The notes under the pieces were generated by a model. That model was given only the letters and a program-made list of their open reading frames with translations. It was not told the DNA's origin and did no database searches. Shown in pieces: positions 19,895-28,582 of a DNA stretch of 64,000 nt. The position numbers and the translations under genes are program-made. Numbering within the stretch: position 1 is the first letter of the stretch; every line of letters starts with the position of its first letter. This DNA comes from DASZYF01 sp035545535 (GTDB taxonomy: Bacteria; Actinomycetota; Actinomycetes; Mycobacteriales; CAJCIY01), in NCBI GenBank assembly GCA_035545535.1, contig DASZYF010000142.1:18082-82081 (forward strand), written 5' to 3'.

Positions 19895-20476
19895 ATGGAC
19901 GTGCGCACCGACCGCGTAGGGCTGCTGCTCGACCAGCTCGACTCGAGCATCGACTTCGCGCGCGAGCGCCTCACCGGGCTCACCGACGACGAGATGATGT
20001 GGGAGCCGGTCCGGGGCTGCTTCTCCGTTCGTCGCCGGGGTGACGCGCGGTCACCCCGCCCTGTCGGGGCGGGCGACTGGGTGCTCGACTGGGGCGTCGA
20101 CGACGGCGCACCCGAGCCGTTCACCACCATCGCGTGGCGGCTGGGTCATCTCGGTGCCGGCACCGCCGGCCGGTGGGAGTGGACCTTCGGTGACCGCCGC
20201 GCCGACATGGATGCGGACTACCCGTACAGCGCGTCGGCCGACGCGATGCTGGCCGAGCTGTGGGCCTGGCTGCAGCGCTGGCGTGAGGGCGTGGACGGCC
20301 TCACCGACGAGCAGCTCGACACGGTCGGCTTCGGCCAGTACCCGCACGGGCTCGACCCCGACCTGCCGATCATCGCCATCGTCTGGTGGGTGAACCGCGA
20401 GGTCATCCACCACCTCGCGGAGGCGGCGACCCTGCGCGATCTCTACGCGAACCGGGCCTCGCTCGGCGCGGGGTGA
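19895..20476 (+). CDS. DinB-like protein
   Basis: The 193-residue protein has the DinB/YfiT helical-bundle pattern: RLGLLLDQLDSSIDFARE-like N-terminus, ITIAWRLGHLGAG-type helix (TTIAWRLGHLGAGTAGRWEW) and a C-terminal NREVIHHLAEAATLRDLY helix. The three histidines H138-equivalent are only partly visible (GHLG and HH). Related enzymes are mycothiol- or bacillithiol-dependent transferases, and many members are uncharacterised. ATG 19895 lies 7 nt after TACGCT (19882-19887), indicating leaderless transcription. No link to the neighbouring ACAD is evident. Confidence 0.75.
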   Translation: MDVRTDRVGLLLDQLDSSIDFARERLTGLTDDEMMWEPVRGCFSVRRRGDARSPRPVGAGDWVLDWGVDDGAPEPFTTIAWRLGHLGAGTAGRWEWTFGDRRADMDADYPYSASADAMLAELWAWLQRWREGVDGLTDEQLDTVGFGQYPHGLDPDLPIIAIVWWVNREVIHHLAEAATLRDLYANRASLGAG

Positions 20477-20515
20477 GGCCGCCGATCTACCGCTGATCTT
20501 GCCGTCCCGCTACCG

Positions 20516-22807
20516 CTAGTGCGCGACGACGAGGGTTCCGCGCGCGGTCGTGTGCCGTCCGTCGCGACCCACGAGTGACCGTCCGGCCGCGGAAGCGGTG
20601 AACGTCCACTGATACGTACCGGCCGCCGCGGTCCGCGCGCCGTTCCAGCGCACCGAGACACCGCCGGTCAGCGAGGTGCCGTGCCGATGCATGGCGATGT
20701 GGCCGCGAGCCGAACGAAGCGTCATCGTCCACGTGGTGAGGGTGCGGCTGGTCATGACCCGTAGCACCGCGGCACGGTTGCGCACCAGCTTGGGCGCGAG
20801 AACGCCCAGCAGCCGCGGTCCGTCACCCGCGACCGCCGGGTTCGGAAGGAGATGGACGTTCCCGTCGTCGCCTATCCACGCGATGAAGTCGTCATCCGCC
20901 GCGAGGTAGTAGCGACCGGGGACGAAGAGGTGGCCGAGTCCGACCTCGGTGTCGGCGCCCGAGCCGAGGTCGATGACGTGCACGGTGTGGTCGTCGGAGG
21001 TCAGCACGACCGCCGAGCCGTCGAGCAGGCGCACCTCCCGCGCAGGCACGGGCAGCGACACGGTGCGGTCAACGCTGTCATCGGGCCGGAGGTGGACGGC
21101 CGTGGCATACGTAGAATCGACGATGTTGCCGTCGTGGAACTGGCTGAAGCCCCAGAGCACCCAGTCACCCCTGATCTGGATGACGTCCGGAGCTTGGAGT
21201 CCGTCGACGGCGTCGGTCACCGGCGGACGCAGCTCGACGTCGGGCCGGTCCGGGTGGGCCAAGTCGTGCAGCCACACGGAGGTCCTCGCGCCCTTCCGGA
21301 CGGCGCGATCCCCGTCGATGACATCACAGCCGGGAAGCTCGAGCGGTGCGGCCTGGGGCGCGGCGAGGTCGTACACCCAGGTCTTCTGGATGCCCCAGCA
21401 CACGGAGACCCGGTTGCCCGACAACGTCGGGTTCATCGGCGTCGCCTGGAAACGGCGCCGGAACAGCACTGCACCGCCCGCGGTGGTGTCGTAGACGACG
21501 AGCTCGGAAGCCATGCCACGGACCTGGCGAAGGATCGCGACTCGTCCGCCGGACACCGACGGACGCGTCCCGGTCACCGGCGTCGCAGGAAGGGCCGGCA
21601 GCGGTGTCGCTACCAACGCGCCTCCCGTCCGCCGTACCGCGATCTGTCGTGCCCGCAGTCGGTTCGCGATCGGCTCCTGATAGCCGACGAAACCAGGAGC
21701 GGCGTAGATCGACTGGGGCCCCACCGAACCGGCAAGGCTGACGAGAGGTCCCCTCCCTGCGGCGCCTGGGTTGACCGCGTAGATCCCTGCAGTGCTCGCA
21801 TCGCCCGGCCAGACCTCGGCGAAACCGTCACCCCACGGCACGACCTCGCCCAGGGCGGCGTCGCTCGCCACGCACCGCGCGGCCGAGCACGTCACCGGGT
21901 GACCGTCAGCGCTGGTCCATGCGAGCCCTGTCGCAGTGACGGCGAGGTTGGTGATCGGACCGCCAGTCGGCCAGGTGCGGACCGTCGAGAGGTCGGCTCG
22001 CGACGCCTGCACCACGTGCTGCGCAGCGGCGTCGTAGTAGTAGACGGAGTCGGTGGTGAGAGCGACCGGCCCGCTCGCGTTCGCCGGCAGCGGATGGAGG
22101 TTGTGCCAGAGCTCGCCGCTGGTGTCGGTGAAGTCGACGTACCCGGCGCCGGGCCCGCCGTTGGGCGTGGACGGGGGCGGGGGGAAGCCCGGCGCAACCG
22201 GGCCGGGGACGGCGTCGGGCGCCGACCAGGCGATCGCGGCCCCCGTCCGATCCGCGGATGCTGCCGTGACCTGCGCTCCGCCTCCGAAGTAGTCGAGCTC
22301 ACGGCTGGTCCCGTCGAAGCGGTGCAGCATCACTGTGCTCGCGCCGGCCAGCCAGCCGTCGCCGGTGCCGGACAGGAACACCTCCCCGCCACCGCCCCCG
22401 CGCACCGCGCCGAGCGGGTGCGCAACGCCGTTCGGCATGAGGCGCGCCGACCATGCGGTTCCGATGTGCCCCGCACCCCAAGCCCCGGTGTACAGCACGT
22501 TGCCGACGATCTGCGCCTGCGGAGTGTCGCCGAGCGCGTAGGTGGCGCCGTCGCGCAAGCGCAGCGTCGCCTCACCAATGTTGTAGGCGGGCGAGCGGTA
22601 CTCGACGAGCGCGTCGTCGGTTCCCGCCGCAACATCGATCTCGTTCGCCTTGCCGTCCGGCGCGGCGGGCAGCACCACCTCGCCAGGCGCAAGCGCGGTA
22701 GGCGTTTGCCGCGCCGCCGCTCGGGCGGCGGCGCTCGTCGGGGCCACGGACACCGGAAGGGCCGCGAGGACCGCCAGCAGCCACGTCAGCCAGCGGCGGG
22801 AGGCCAT
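20516..22807 (-). CDS. Secreted beta-propeller-like protein with C-terminal Ig-like domain
   Basis: From ATG 22807 the 763-residue protein begins with a signal peptide (ASRRWLTWLLAVLAALPVSV, cleavage likely near ASA at about 27). Starts further upstream would bury this signal. The body contains repeated short blade-like units (for example VLTSDDHTVHVIDLG and FIAWIGDDGNVHLLPN), which suggests a propeller. The last 90 residues (TTWTMTLRSARGHIA..., YQWTFTASAAGRSL) look like a FlgD-type Ig-like domain. No catalytic residues are recognised. It converges on the DinB gene. Function unknown; a surface or secreted binding role is the most that can be said. Confidence 0.8.
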   Translation of the reverse strand: MASRRWLTWLLAVLAALPVSVAPTSAAARAAARQTPTALAPGEVVLPAAPDGKANEIDVAAGTDDALVEYRSPAYNIGEATLRLRDGATYALGDTPQAQIVGNVLYTGAWGAGHIGTAWSARLMPNGVAHPLGAVRGGGGGEVFLSGTGDGWLAGASTVMLHRFDGTSRELDYFGGGAQVTAASADRTGAAIAWSAPDAVPGPVAPGFPPPPSTPNGGPGAGYVDFTDTSGELWHNLHPLPANASGPVALTTDSVYYYDAAAQHVVQASRADLSTVRTWPTGGPITNLAVTATGLAWTSADGHPVTCSAARCVASDAALGEVVPWGDGFAEVWPGDASTAGIYAVNPGAAGRGPLVSLAGSVGPQSIYAAPGFVGYQEPIANRLRARQIAVRRTGGALVATPLPALPATPVTGTRPSVSGGRVAILRQVRGMASELVVYDTTAGGAVLFRRRFQATPMNPTLSGNRVSVCWGIQKTWVYDLAAPQAAPLELPGCDVIDGDRAVRKGARTSVWLHDLAHPDRPDVELRPPVTDAVDGLQAPDVIQIRGDWVLWGFSQFHDGNIVDSTYATAVHLRPDDSVDRTVSLPVPAREVRLLDGSAVVLTSDDHTVHVIDLGSGADTEVGLGHLFVPGRYYLAADDDFIAWIGDDGNVHLLPNPAVAGDGPRLLGVLAPKLVRNRAAVLRVMTSRTLTTWTMTLRSARGHIAMHRHGTSLTGGVSVRWNGARTAAAGTYQWTFTASAAGRSLVGRDGRHTTARGTLVVAH

Positions 22808-23151
22808 GAGGGCATGGTGGCGCCACGGGCCCCGCGGCGGACGGGAATCGCCAAGATGACCGCTCCCTTGCCCCCGATCGGCCGCTCGGGGGCAGCCGGA
22901 GCCCATGCGATCAGCCGTGGACCGCACCACACTCGTGAAGGCGGCACGCCCGGATGTGTCGTCGCGCATCGGCTCCCCCGCCGGCATCAACGACGAGCTC
23001 TCGCCTTTGCTGAAGATGACGGTGCCGCGCACGCTGCTCGGCCGCAGACTGGCCTCCGCCCGCCGAGATCAGCGGTGCGGCGCATTCAAGCCGAAAGCAT
23101 CGGGCGGTCATCGGTTCTGCCTAGCACGCGGGTCTGACATCGCGGGGTCGC
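22808..23151. other. Unassigned 344-bp gap
   Basis: No supported gene. An open frame at 22905-23240 (+) of 111 codons runs through the DUF222 promoter and palindrome and lacks any recognisable domain. The opposite strand is also open as an upstream extension of the propeller protein. The stretch may be decayed coding DNA plus the promoter of the propeller gene. Confidence 0.4.
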
Positions 23152-23180
23152 GATTCTTGCTGTGGCACAGCAAGAATTCC
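23152..23180. repeat. Palindrome upstream of DUF222/HNH gene (copy 1)
   Basis: ATTCTTGCTGTG (23153-23164) and CACAGCAAGAAT (23166-23177) are perfect 12-bp arms around one G. Written as half-sites GATTCTTGCTG-N5-CAGCAAGAATT, it matches the element at 63184-63211 in front of the other DUF222 gene, with paired base changes in both arms. It lies 12 bp upstream of the -35 box. Confidence 0.75.
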
Positions 23181-23192
23181 TCGGTCAACCTC

Positions 23193-23227
23193 TTGACGTC
23201 CGGATGGATCGAACGTATGTTCGATCT
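23193..23227 (+). promoter_or_regulatory. SOS-box promoter of the DUF222/HNH gene
   Basis: TTGACG (23193-23198), a 17-bp spacer and TATGTT (23216-23221) make a good SigA promoter. A 16-bp SOS box, TCGAAC-GTAT-GTTCGA (23209-23224), matches the mycobacterial LexA consensus exactly and covers the -10. The start codon ATG 23228 is 6 nt after the -10, so the mRNA should be leaderless. LexA repression with DNA-damage induction is expected. Confidence 0.85.
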
Positions 23228-24841
23228 ATGCGGGAGATGACTCGGGGCACGCCGTGGGCGGAGCTGGCCCGCGATGCGAGCGACCCGTTCCTGCAGCTGG
23301 GCGCCGACCCGGCCTTCGCCGCGGCGCTCGACGCCGCCCAGGCCGCGTGGGCCGCCGACGAGCCCCACGTCGATGCGGTCCGCCTCGCTCCCGACGGCGA
23401 CGAGATCACGACCGTCGAGGACGAGCGGGCGCCGACCGTGCGCGAGCAGCTCGCCGACGCGGCCGGGGCCGACTTCGCGCGACGCATGGCGATCCTCGAG
23501 CAGATCGACCCGCGCGAGCTCGACGGCTGGGAGTCCGAGGAGCACGCCCGGCTCTGGGCCACCGTGGCGGCGCACGTCGCCTACCAGCAGATCGGGGCGC
23601 GCCTGGCGGTCGACGCGCGGTGCCGCTCTCCCAAGCAGGGCGGCGCGAGCTTCGCCGGCACCAGCCTCGCGGTCGCGGAGAAGGTGAGCCCCGGCACCGC
23701 GGACATCCGGCTCGCCGACGCCCGGCAGGTCATCGACCGCCTGCCCGACCTCGTGGCCCTGCTCGGCGCCGGTGAGATCAGCGAGGCGCACCTGCGCAGG
23801 GTCCTCGAGGCGACGCGCACGCTGTCCCGGGACGACTGCCTCACCGTGCAGGCACGGCTCGCCACGAAGGCCCCGCACCTCGCCCCAGGACAGCTCGGCC
23901 GGGTCGCCCGCCGGGCCGCGGCCGCGATCGACCCCGACGACTTCACCAAGCAGCACACGTCCGCTCGAGAGCATCGCTGCGCGTACGTGCGGCCCGGCGA
24001 GGACGGCATGGCGTTCCTAGGGATCAACGGCCCCGCCACGCAGATCGCGCTCGCCCACCTCTCCCTCGAACAGGCCGCGCGGGCGCTGCGCGCCGCCGGC
24101 GACCCGCGCACGCTCGACCAGCTGAGGTGCGACCTCGCCCTGGAGCGGCTGCAGGGGATGACCTTCGCCGATGCGCCCGCGCCGGCCGGTGACCCGGCCA
24201 CGCCCCCGAGCCGCCGGACCAAGCACGGCCGACCGGTCAAGGTCGTCGTGCACGTCGATCTGCGCACCCTGCTGCACGGCGCCAACACCCCGGGTGAGGT
24301 CACCGGCGTCGGACCCGTCCCGGCCGACATCGCCCGCGCGCTCGCGGCCGAGAGCAACGACTGGTGGCGCCTGGTCGTCGACCCGCGCTCCGGGGTGTGC
24401 CGCGACTACGGCCGGCTGAAGAAGCCCGGCCAGGACCTCACCGACCTCATCGTCGCCCGCGACGAGACGTGCCGGGCGCCCATGTGCGACAAGGACATCG
24501 ACGACCTCGACCACGCAACCGAACGACACCGCGACGGACTCACCACCGAGGCGAACCTCGAAGGCCTCTCGGCGCACTGCCACACCGTGAAGAGCGACGG
24601 CGGCTGGCAACCCACGCTGCATCCCGACGGCACGGTCACCTGGACCAGCCCGCACGGCACGGAGCACACCGTGCGGGCGAAGGACCACCGGCTCGACATC
24701 CGCAACGACCTCCAGCGTCGCCCCTTCTACGACATCGACACCTCGACGCTGCCCGCAGGACCTCGTCGCGACGCCATCGAGCAGATCCAGCGCGAGCTCG
24801 CCGAGCGGATCGCCGCCATCCCCGACGAACCGCCGTACTGA
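23228..24841 (+). CDS. DUF222/13E12-family protein with HNH endonuclease domain
   Basis: The 537-residue protein has the DUF222 region at about residues 20-330 and a C-terminal HNH nuclease domain at about 405-475. The latter shows CRAPMCDKDIDDLDHATE, then TTEANLEGLSAHCHTVKSDGGW, with zinc-site cysteines, the DH pair, N and the final H. ATG 23228 is chosen from the promoter; an in-frame GTG at 23162 lies inside the upstream palindrome and is rejected. 13E12-family genes in Mycobacterium tuberculosis are known members of the LexA regulon, matching the SOS box here. Cellular role is unsettled: DNA cleavage in repair, defence or element mobility. Confidence 0.9.
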   Translation: MREMTRGTPWAELARDASDPFLQLGADPAFAAALDAAQAAWAADEPHVDAVRLAPDGDEITTVEDERAPTVREQLADAAGADFARRMAILEQIDPRELDGWESEEHARLWATVAAHVAYQQIGARLAVDARCRSPKQGGASFAGTSLAVAEKVSPGTADIRLADARQVIDRLPDLVALLGAGEISEAHLRRVLEATRTLSRDDCLTVQARLATKAPHLAPGQLGRVARRAAAAIDPDDFTKQHTSAREHRCAYVRPGEDGMAFLGINGPATQIALAHLSLEQAARALRAAGDPRTLDQLRCDLALERLQGMTFADAPAPAGDPATPPSRRTKHGRPVKVVVHVDLRTLLHGANTPGEVTGVGPVPADIARALAAESNDWWRLVVDPRSGVCRDYGRLKKPGQDLTDLIVARDETCRAPMCDKDIDDLDHATERHRDGLTTEANLEGLSAHCHTVKSDGGWQPTLHPDGTVTWTSPHGTEHTVRAKDHRLDIRNDLQRRPFYDIDTSTLPAGPRRDAIEQIQRELAERIAAIPDEPPY

Positions 24842-24874
24842 CGCTCCGTGGCGTGCCGAGACGGCCTTGAGGCT

Positions 24875-26059
24875 CTAGCCGCGGGGGAGGCCGAGGACGC
24901 GTTCGGCGATGATGTTGCGCTGCACCTCGTTGGTGCCGCCGGCGATCGTGTTGGCGAACGAGTGCAGGTACGCGTCCTCCCAGCTGCCCTCGTGGATGTC
25001 GTGCGACGGCGCGACGTTCTCGGCGATGAACGCGTCCGGCCCGCTCCACTGCACGGCGGTGTCGTAGAGGCGCTGCGCGGCGGTGGAGCCGTAGAGCTTG
25101 AGGATCATGTGCTCGGGCGCCGGCTCGCCCTTCACGAACTTGGCGAAGCCCAGCTGGCCGAGCGCGCCCATCGCGGTCGCGTCGACGTAGTGCGCGGCGA
25201 CGGCGTCGCGGTAGCGGGGGTCCGACCCGAGCGCGGGGCTCTCGACGCCGAGCCGCACCAGCTCGTCGACGTCACCGGACAGGCGCGTCCACGCGCTGAG
25301 CCAGAGCATTCCGCGCTCGTGCCCGAGCGAGCCGACCGAGATCGCCCACCCCTGACCACGCTCGCCGATCATGTTCTCCGGCGGCACGACGACGTCGTCG
25401 AAGAAGACCTCGTTGAAGTCGGCGAAGTGCGGGCTCGTCAGCTCGGGCAGCGGCCGCGGGCGCACACCGGGCGACTTCATGTCGATGACGAACGTCGTGA
25501 TGCCCTTGTGCTTCGCGACGTCGGGCTCGGTGCGCACGAACGCGAAGCACCAGTCAGCGTCGTGCGCACCCGACGTCCACACCTTCTGGCCGTTGATGTG
25601 CCAGCCGTCGGCGTGCAGCTCCCCCTTGGTCCGCAGGCCGGCGAGGTCGCTGCCCGCGTTGGGCTCGCTCATGCCGAGGCACCAGGTCGCGTCGCCCTTG
25701 AGCATCGGCAGCAGCCAGCGCTCCTGCTGCTCGGCGGTGCCGAACTGCTTGAGGCTGGGACCGATGATCCCGATGCCCTGCGGGTTGAGGCTGCGCGGAA
25801 GTCCCCGCCGCTCGAGCTCGAGCATGTAGGCGAGCGTCTGCGCCGCCGTCGCGTTGCGCCCACCCAGCTCGGGCGGCCAGCCGGGGATGAGCCACCCCGC
25901 GTCGAACAGGGTGCGCTGCCACGTCTTCGCCCACGCGGGCAGGTGGGCGCTGGAGGTCTTCTTCTCGAGCATGTCCGCCGGCGCCGGCGCGTTGGCGTCG
26001 AGCCATGCCGAGAGCTCGGCCCGGAACGCTTCGGTCTCCTCGTCGTAGGACAGCCGCAC
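24875..26059 (-). CDS. Acyl-CoA dehydrogenase (long type)
   Basis: The 394-residue ACAD starts at GTG 26059, 6 nt after TATCGT (complement of 26066-26071), a leaderless layout. The longer open frame to 26293 would cross the operator and is rejected. Signatures: WCLGMSEPNAGSDLAGL, GQKVWTSGAHDADWCFAFVR, FNEVFFDDVVVPPENM and C-terminal IAGGTNEVQRNIIAERVLGLP. It is divergent from a short ACAD with a shared operator, so the two are probably alpha and beta subunits of one heteromeric dehydrogenase, as known for steroid-degrading actinobacterial ACADs. Confidence 0.92.
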   Translation of the reverse strand: MRLSYDEETEAFRAELSAWLDANAPAPADMLEKKTSSAHLPAWAKTWQRTLFDAGWLIPGWPPELGGRNATAAQTLAYMLELERRGLPRSLNPQGIGIIGPSLKQFGTAEQQERWLLPMLKGDATWCLGMSEPNAGSDLAGLRTKGELHADGWHINGQKVWTSGAHDADWCFAFVRTEPDVAKHKGITTFVIDMKSPGVRPRPLPELTSPHFADFNEVFFDDVVVPPENMIGERGQGWAISVGSLGHERGMLWLSAWTRLSGDVDELVRLGVESPALGSDPRYRDAVAAHYVDATAMGALGQLGFAKFVKGEPAPEHMILKLYGSTAAQRLYDTAVQWSGPDAFIAENVAPSHDIHEGSWEDAYLHSFANTIAGGTNEVQRNIIAERVLGLPRG

Positions 26060-26077
26060 AGCGCCACGATAGTTTGC

Positions 26078-26091
26078 TGACACGCGTGTCA
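26078..26091. promoter_or_regulatory. TGAC-N6-GTCA operator between divergent ACAD genes
   Basis: TGACACGCGTGTCA is a perfect 14-bp palindrome. It lies 6 bp upstream of the -10 of the minus-strand ACAD and 17 bp before the ATG of the plus-strand ACAD. Its core is identical to the 61825 site, which also separates a long/short ACAD pair. Confidence 0.82.
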
Positions 26092-26108
26092 GTGACGGGA
26101 CAGGTGAG

Positions 26109-27131
26109 ATGAGCGACGAGCTGGCCTCCGTGGTGCGCCGGGTGCTCGCCGATGCGGGCGGGACCGGGCACGCACGGGCGGCGTACGGCGAGGCCCGCGG
26201 CGCCGGTGACGCGGCCTGGAAGGCGCTTGCCTCGACCGGCGTCGTCGGGCTGCTCGCGCCGGACAGCGGCGCCGGGATGCGCGAGGTCGGCACGGTGTGC
26301 GGCGAGCTCGGCGCGGTCGCCTCGCCGCTGCCCTACATCTCCTCCGCGGTCGGCGCGCTGTCGCTGCTGCCTGCCGACGACCCGTGGGCCGCGCGCATCG
26401 CCGAGGGCGACGCCATCGGCGTTCCGGCGCTGCTCGAGCCGAAGCGGGGCTACGACCTCACCCCGGCCGCCACGGTGAGCGGCGACCGCATCACCGGCGA
26501 GAAGGTGCACGTCGTCGACGCAGGGGCCGCCGACGTGCTCCTCGTGACCGCCGGCGACGGCGTGTGGGCCGTGGCGCCCGGCGACGTCGAGGTCGTTGCG
26601 GGCGACTCGACGGACGGCTCCCGGCCGGAGGCCCGCGTCGTCCTGCGGGACGCGCCGGGCACCCGCGTCGCCGGACTCGACGTCGTCGCGCGCGCGGTGG
26701 ACCGCCTGCGGGCGGCGCTGGTGGCGGACGCGGTCGGCAGCGCGCGGGCGGCCTTCCAGCTCGCGCTCGACTACAGCAAGGTGCGCGAGCAGTTCGGCGT
26801 GGCGGTCGGCTCGTTCCAGGCCGTGCAGACGTTGCTCGTCGACGTCATGCGTGACGTCGAGACGTCAGCCGTCACGGGCCGCAACGCGCTCGACGCGCTC
26901 GACGACCCCGAGGTCAGCCCCGACGAACGTCACCGGGCCGTGCTGCTCGCGAAGGCGCAGTCCGCGGACGTGCTGCCGCGGGCGCTCGAGAGCTGCATCC
27001 AGGTGCACGGCGGCATCGGCTTCACATGGGAGCACGACGTCGGCCTGCACTACAAGCGGGCGCTGTCGCTCGCGGCCGCGTACGGCGACGCGACATCGTC
27101 GCTCGCCGCCCTCGCCGACCTCGTCGTCTAG
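26109..27131 (+). CDS. Acyl-CoA dehydrogenase (short type)
   Basis: The 340-residue short-class ACAD starts at ATG 26109 with an AGGTGAG ribosome site. It keeps KVREQFGVAVGSFQAVQTLLVD and the C-terminal VHGGIGFTWEHDVGLHYKRAL. It lacks the EVQRNIIAERVLGLP ending of long paralogues. Pairing with the divergent gene at 24875-26059 is inferred from position and the common operator. Its end overlaps the next, opposite gene by 4 nt. Confidence 0.9.
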   Translation: MSDELASVVRRVLADAGGTGHARAAYGEARGAGDAAWKALASTGVVGLLAPDSGAGMREVGTVCGELGAVASPLPYISSAVGALSLLPADDPWAARIAEGDAIGVPALLEPKRGYDLTPAATVSGDRITGEKVHVVDAGAADVLLVTAGDGVWAVAPGDVEVVAGDSTDGSRPEARVVLRDAPGTRVAGLDVVARAVDRLRAALVADAVGSARAAFQLALDYSKVREQFGVAVGSFQAVQTLLVDVMRDVETSAVTGRNALDALDDPEVSPDERHRAVLLAKAQSADVLPRALESCIQVHGGIGFTWEHDVGLHYKRALSLAAAYGDATSSLAALADLVV

Positions 27132-27391
27132 GAAGCCGCGAGGGCCGCGCGCCGGTCGGCGCAGTCGTCGCGCACGACGCGTGTGGTCGACGGCGGGTTG
27201 TGCACGAGCAGCGCGGCCGGCCGGATCGGACGCGGGACGAAGTTGCCGCCGCAGTTGGGGCAGCGGCCGGCGTAGACCTCGTCGACGCACGTCACGCAGA
27301 ACGTGCACTCGTAGGTGCAGATGCGGGCGTCGGGGCTGTCCGGCGGCAGGTCGCGGTCACAGCACTCGCAGCTCGGGCGGAGCTCCAGCAT
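27128..27391 (-). CDS. DUF1272 cysteine-rich zinc-binding-like protein
   Basis: The 87-residue protein starts at ATG 27391 after a GAGGAGG ribosome site. Residues 1-60 match DUF1272: MLELRPSCECCDRDLPPDS, ICTYECTFCVTCVDEV and RCPNCGGNFVPRP. The eight-plus cysteines suggest a double zinc-ribbon or treble-clef. The function of DUF1272 is unknown. It is divergent from a rhodanese gene with a 48-bp gap; no operator of the catabolic type is present. Confidence 0.87.
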   Translation of the reverse strand: MLELRPSCECCDRDLPPDSPDARICTYECTFCVTCVDEVYAGRCPNCGGNFVPRPIRPAALLVHNPPSTTRVVRDDCADRRAALAAS

Positions 27392-27439
27392 TCGTTGCCT
27401 CCTCGGGGGCGCGGTGACGCCGCATGCGACGATCTCAGT

Positions 27440-27772
27440 GTGGACGACCAGATCAGCGCGATCGAGGCAGTTCCGCTGGTCGAGGCCGGCGCGGTGCTGC
27501 TCGACGTGCGTGAGCAGTACGAGTGGGACGCCGGTCACGCCCCGCAGGCGGTGCACATCCCGATGTCCCAGCTGCAGAGCCGCGCGCAAGAGATCCCCGG
27601 CGACCGCACCATCGTCTGCATCTGCCACGTCGGCGGCCGCTCGGCCGTCGTCGTCAACGCGCTCAACCAGGGCGGCTGGCACGCGCTGAACCTCGTCGGC
27701 GGCATGGAGGCCTGGCTTCACGAGGGCCTGCCGATCGTGCGCGACGACGGCTCCCCCGGCGCCGTCGCCTAG
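27440..27772 (+). CDS. Single-domain rhodanese-like sulfurtransferase
   Basis: The 110-residue protein is one rhodanese domain. It has the AVLLDVREQYEWDAGHAPQAVHIP strand-loop and the active-site loop CHVGGRS with catalytic cysteine near residue 66, followed by the GGMEAWLHEGLPI ending. It transfers sulfane sulfur to thiophilic acceptors. GTG 27440 is the only start preserving the domain's N-terminus. It is divergent from DUF1272, and its stop overlaps the opposite SDR end by 4 nt. Confidence 0.9.
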   Translation: MDDQISAIEAVPLVEAGAVLLDVREQYEWDAGHAPQAVHIPMSQLQSRAQEIPGDRTIVCICHVGGRSAVVVNALNQGGWHALNLVGGMEAWLHEGLPIVRDDGSPGAVA

Positions 27773-28569
27773 AGCCCGGTCGGCTCGCCCCGCGCGAAGC
27801 CCATGACCAGGTCGTGCAGGCCGTCGACACCGCTGCCGTGCAGCGTCATCCCGCCGTCGACGGTGATGGTCTGGCCCGTGATGTAGCGCGCGGCGTCGGA
27901 GCAGAGGAACACGACGACGTCGGCGACCTCGGTGGGCTGCCCGATGTAGCCGAGCGGGACCTTCCGGGTCCAGAACTCCTCGGCCTTGGGGATGGCGATG
28001 AGCGGTGACGTCATGCCCGTAGCGATGCTGCCCGGCGCGACCGCGTTGACGCGGATGGTCGGGGCGTACTCGAGCGCGGCGGTGGCCGTGAGCGCGTGCA
28101 CGCCGGCCTTCGCCGCCGCGTACGGACCCTCTCCGGCGGCCGGGCGCTGGCCGCTGATGCTGCCGGTGTTGACGATCGCCCCGCCGCCGGCGGCGAGCAC
28201 GTGCGGGATGGTCGCGCGCAGCACGTGGAACGCGCCGTCGAGGCAGACGCCGCGGACCCGCGCCCACGTCTCGTCGTCGGTCTCGTGCAGCAGCGACATC
28301 CAGCCGACGCCCGCGTTGTTGAAGACGCAGTCGAGCCCGCCCAGCGCACCGACCGCGGTGTCGACGGCTGCGGTGACGGCCGCCCCGTCGGTGACGTCGA
28401 CGACGTAGCCGGTGCCGCCGACCTCCTTCGCCAGGTCGACGACGTCCTCGTTGATGTCGAAGAGCGCGACCCGCGCGCCCTCCTCGACGAAGCGCTTGGC
28501 CGTCTGCAGGCCCATGCCGCTGGCGGCCCCGGTGAGGATCGCGCGCTTCCCGTCGAGGCTGGCGCCCAT
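27769..28569 (-). CDS. Short-chain dehydrogenase/reductase
   Basis: The 266-residue classical SDR has cofactor motif TGAASGMG near residues 14-21, NNAG near 88-91, serine in NTGSISG, and the YAAAK catalytic tetrad segment near 155-159. It probably oxidises a hydroxyacyl-CoA or alcohol with NAD(P). ATG 28569 follows the amidohydrolase by 13 nt. It is the last gene of a five-gene minus-strand run: CMD-like protein, DUF35, thiolase, amidohydrolase, SDR. Confidence 0.9.
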   Translation of the reverse strand: MGASLDGKRAILTGAASGMGLQTAKRFVEEGARVALFDINEDVVDLAKEVGGTGYVVDVTDGAAVTAAVDTAVGALGGLDCVFNNAGVGWMSLLHETDDETWARVRGVCLDGAFHVLRATIPHVLAAGGGAIVNTGSISGQRPAAGEGPYAAAKAGVHALTATAALEYAPTIRVNAVAPGSIATGMTSPLIAIPKAEEFWTRKVPLGYIGQPTEVADVVVFLCSDAARYITGQTITVDGGMTLHGSGVDGLHDLVMGFARGEPTGL

Positions 28570-28582
28570 CAGAAGACGCCCA

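Noticed and set aside
20516..23032. Upstream extension of the propeller-like protein to 23032
   Set aside because: It would place 75 residues before a clear signal peptide; ATG 22807 gives a normal secreted protein.
23162..23227. GTG start at 23162 for the DUF222/HNH gene
   Set aside because: It lies inside the palindrome and upstream of the -35/-10 and SOS box, so the mRNA would not contain it.
22905..23240. 111-codon open frame in the gap before the DUF222 gene
   Set aside because: It runs through the palindrome, the SOS box and the DUF222 start, with no recognisable domain and no ribosome site.
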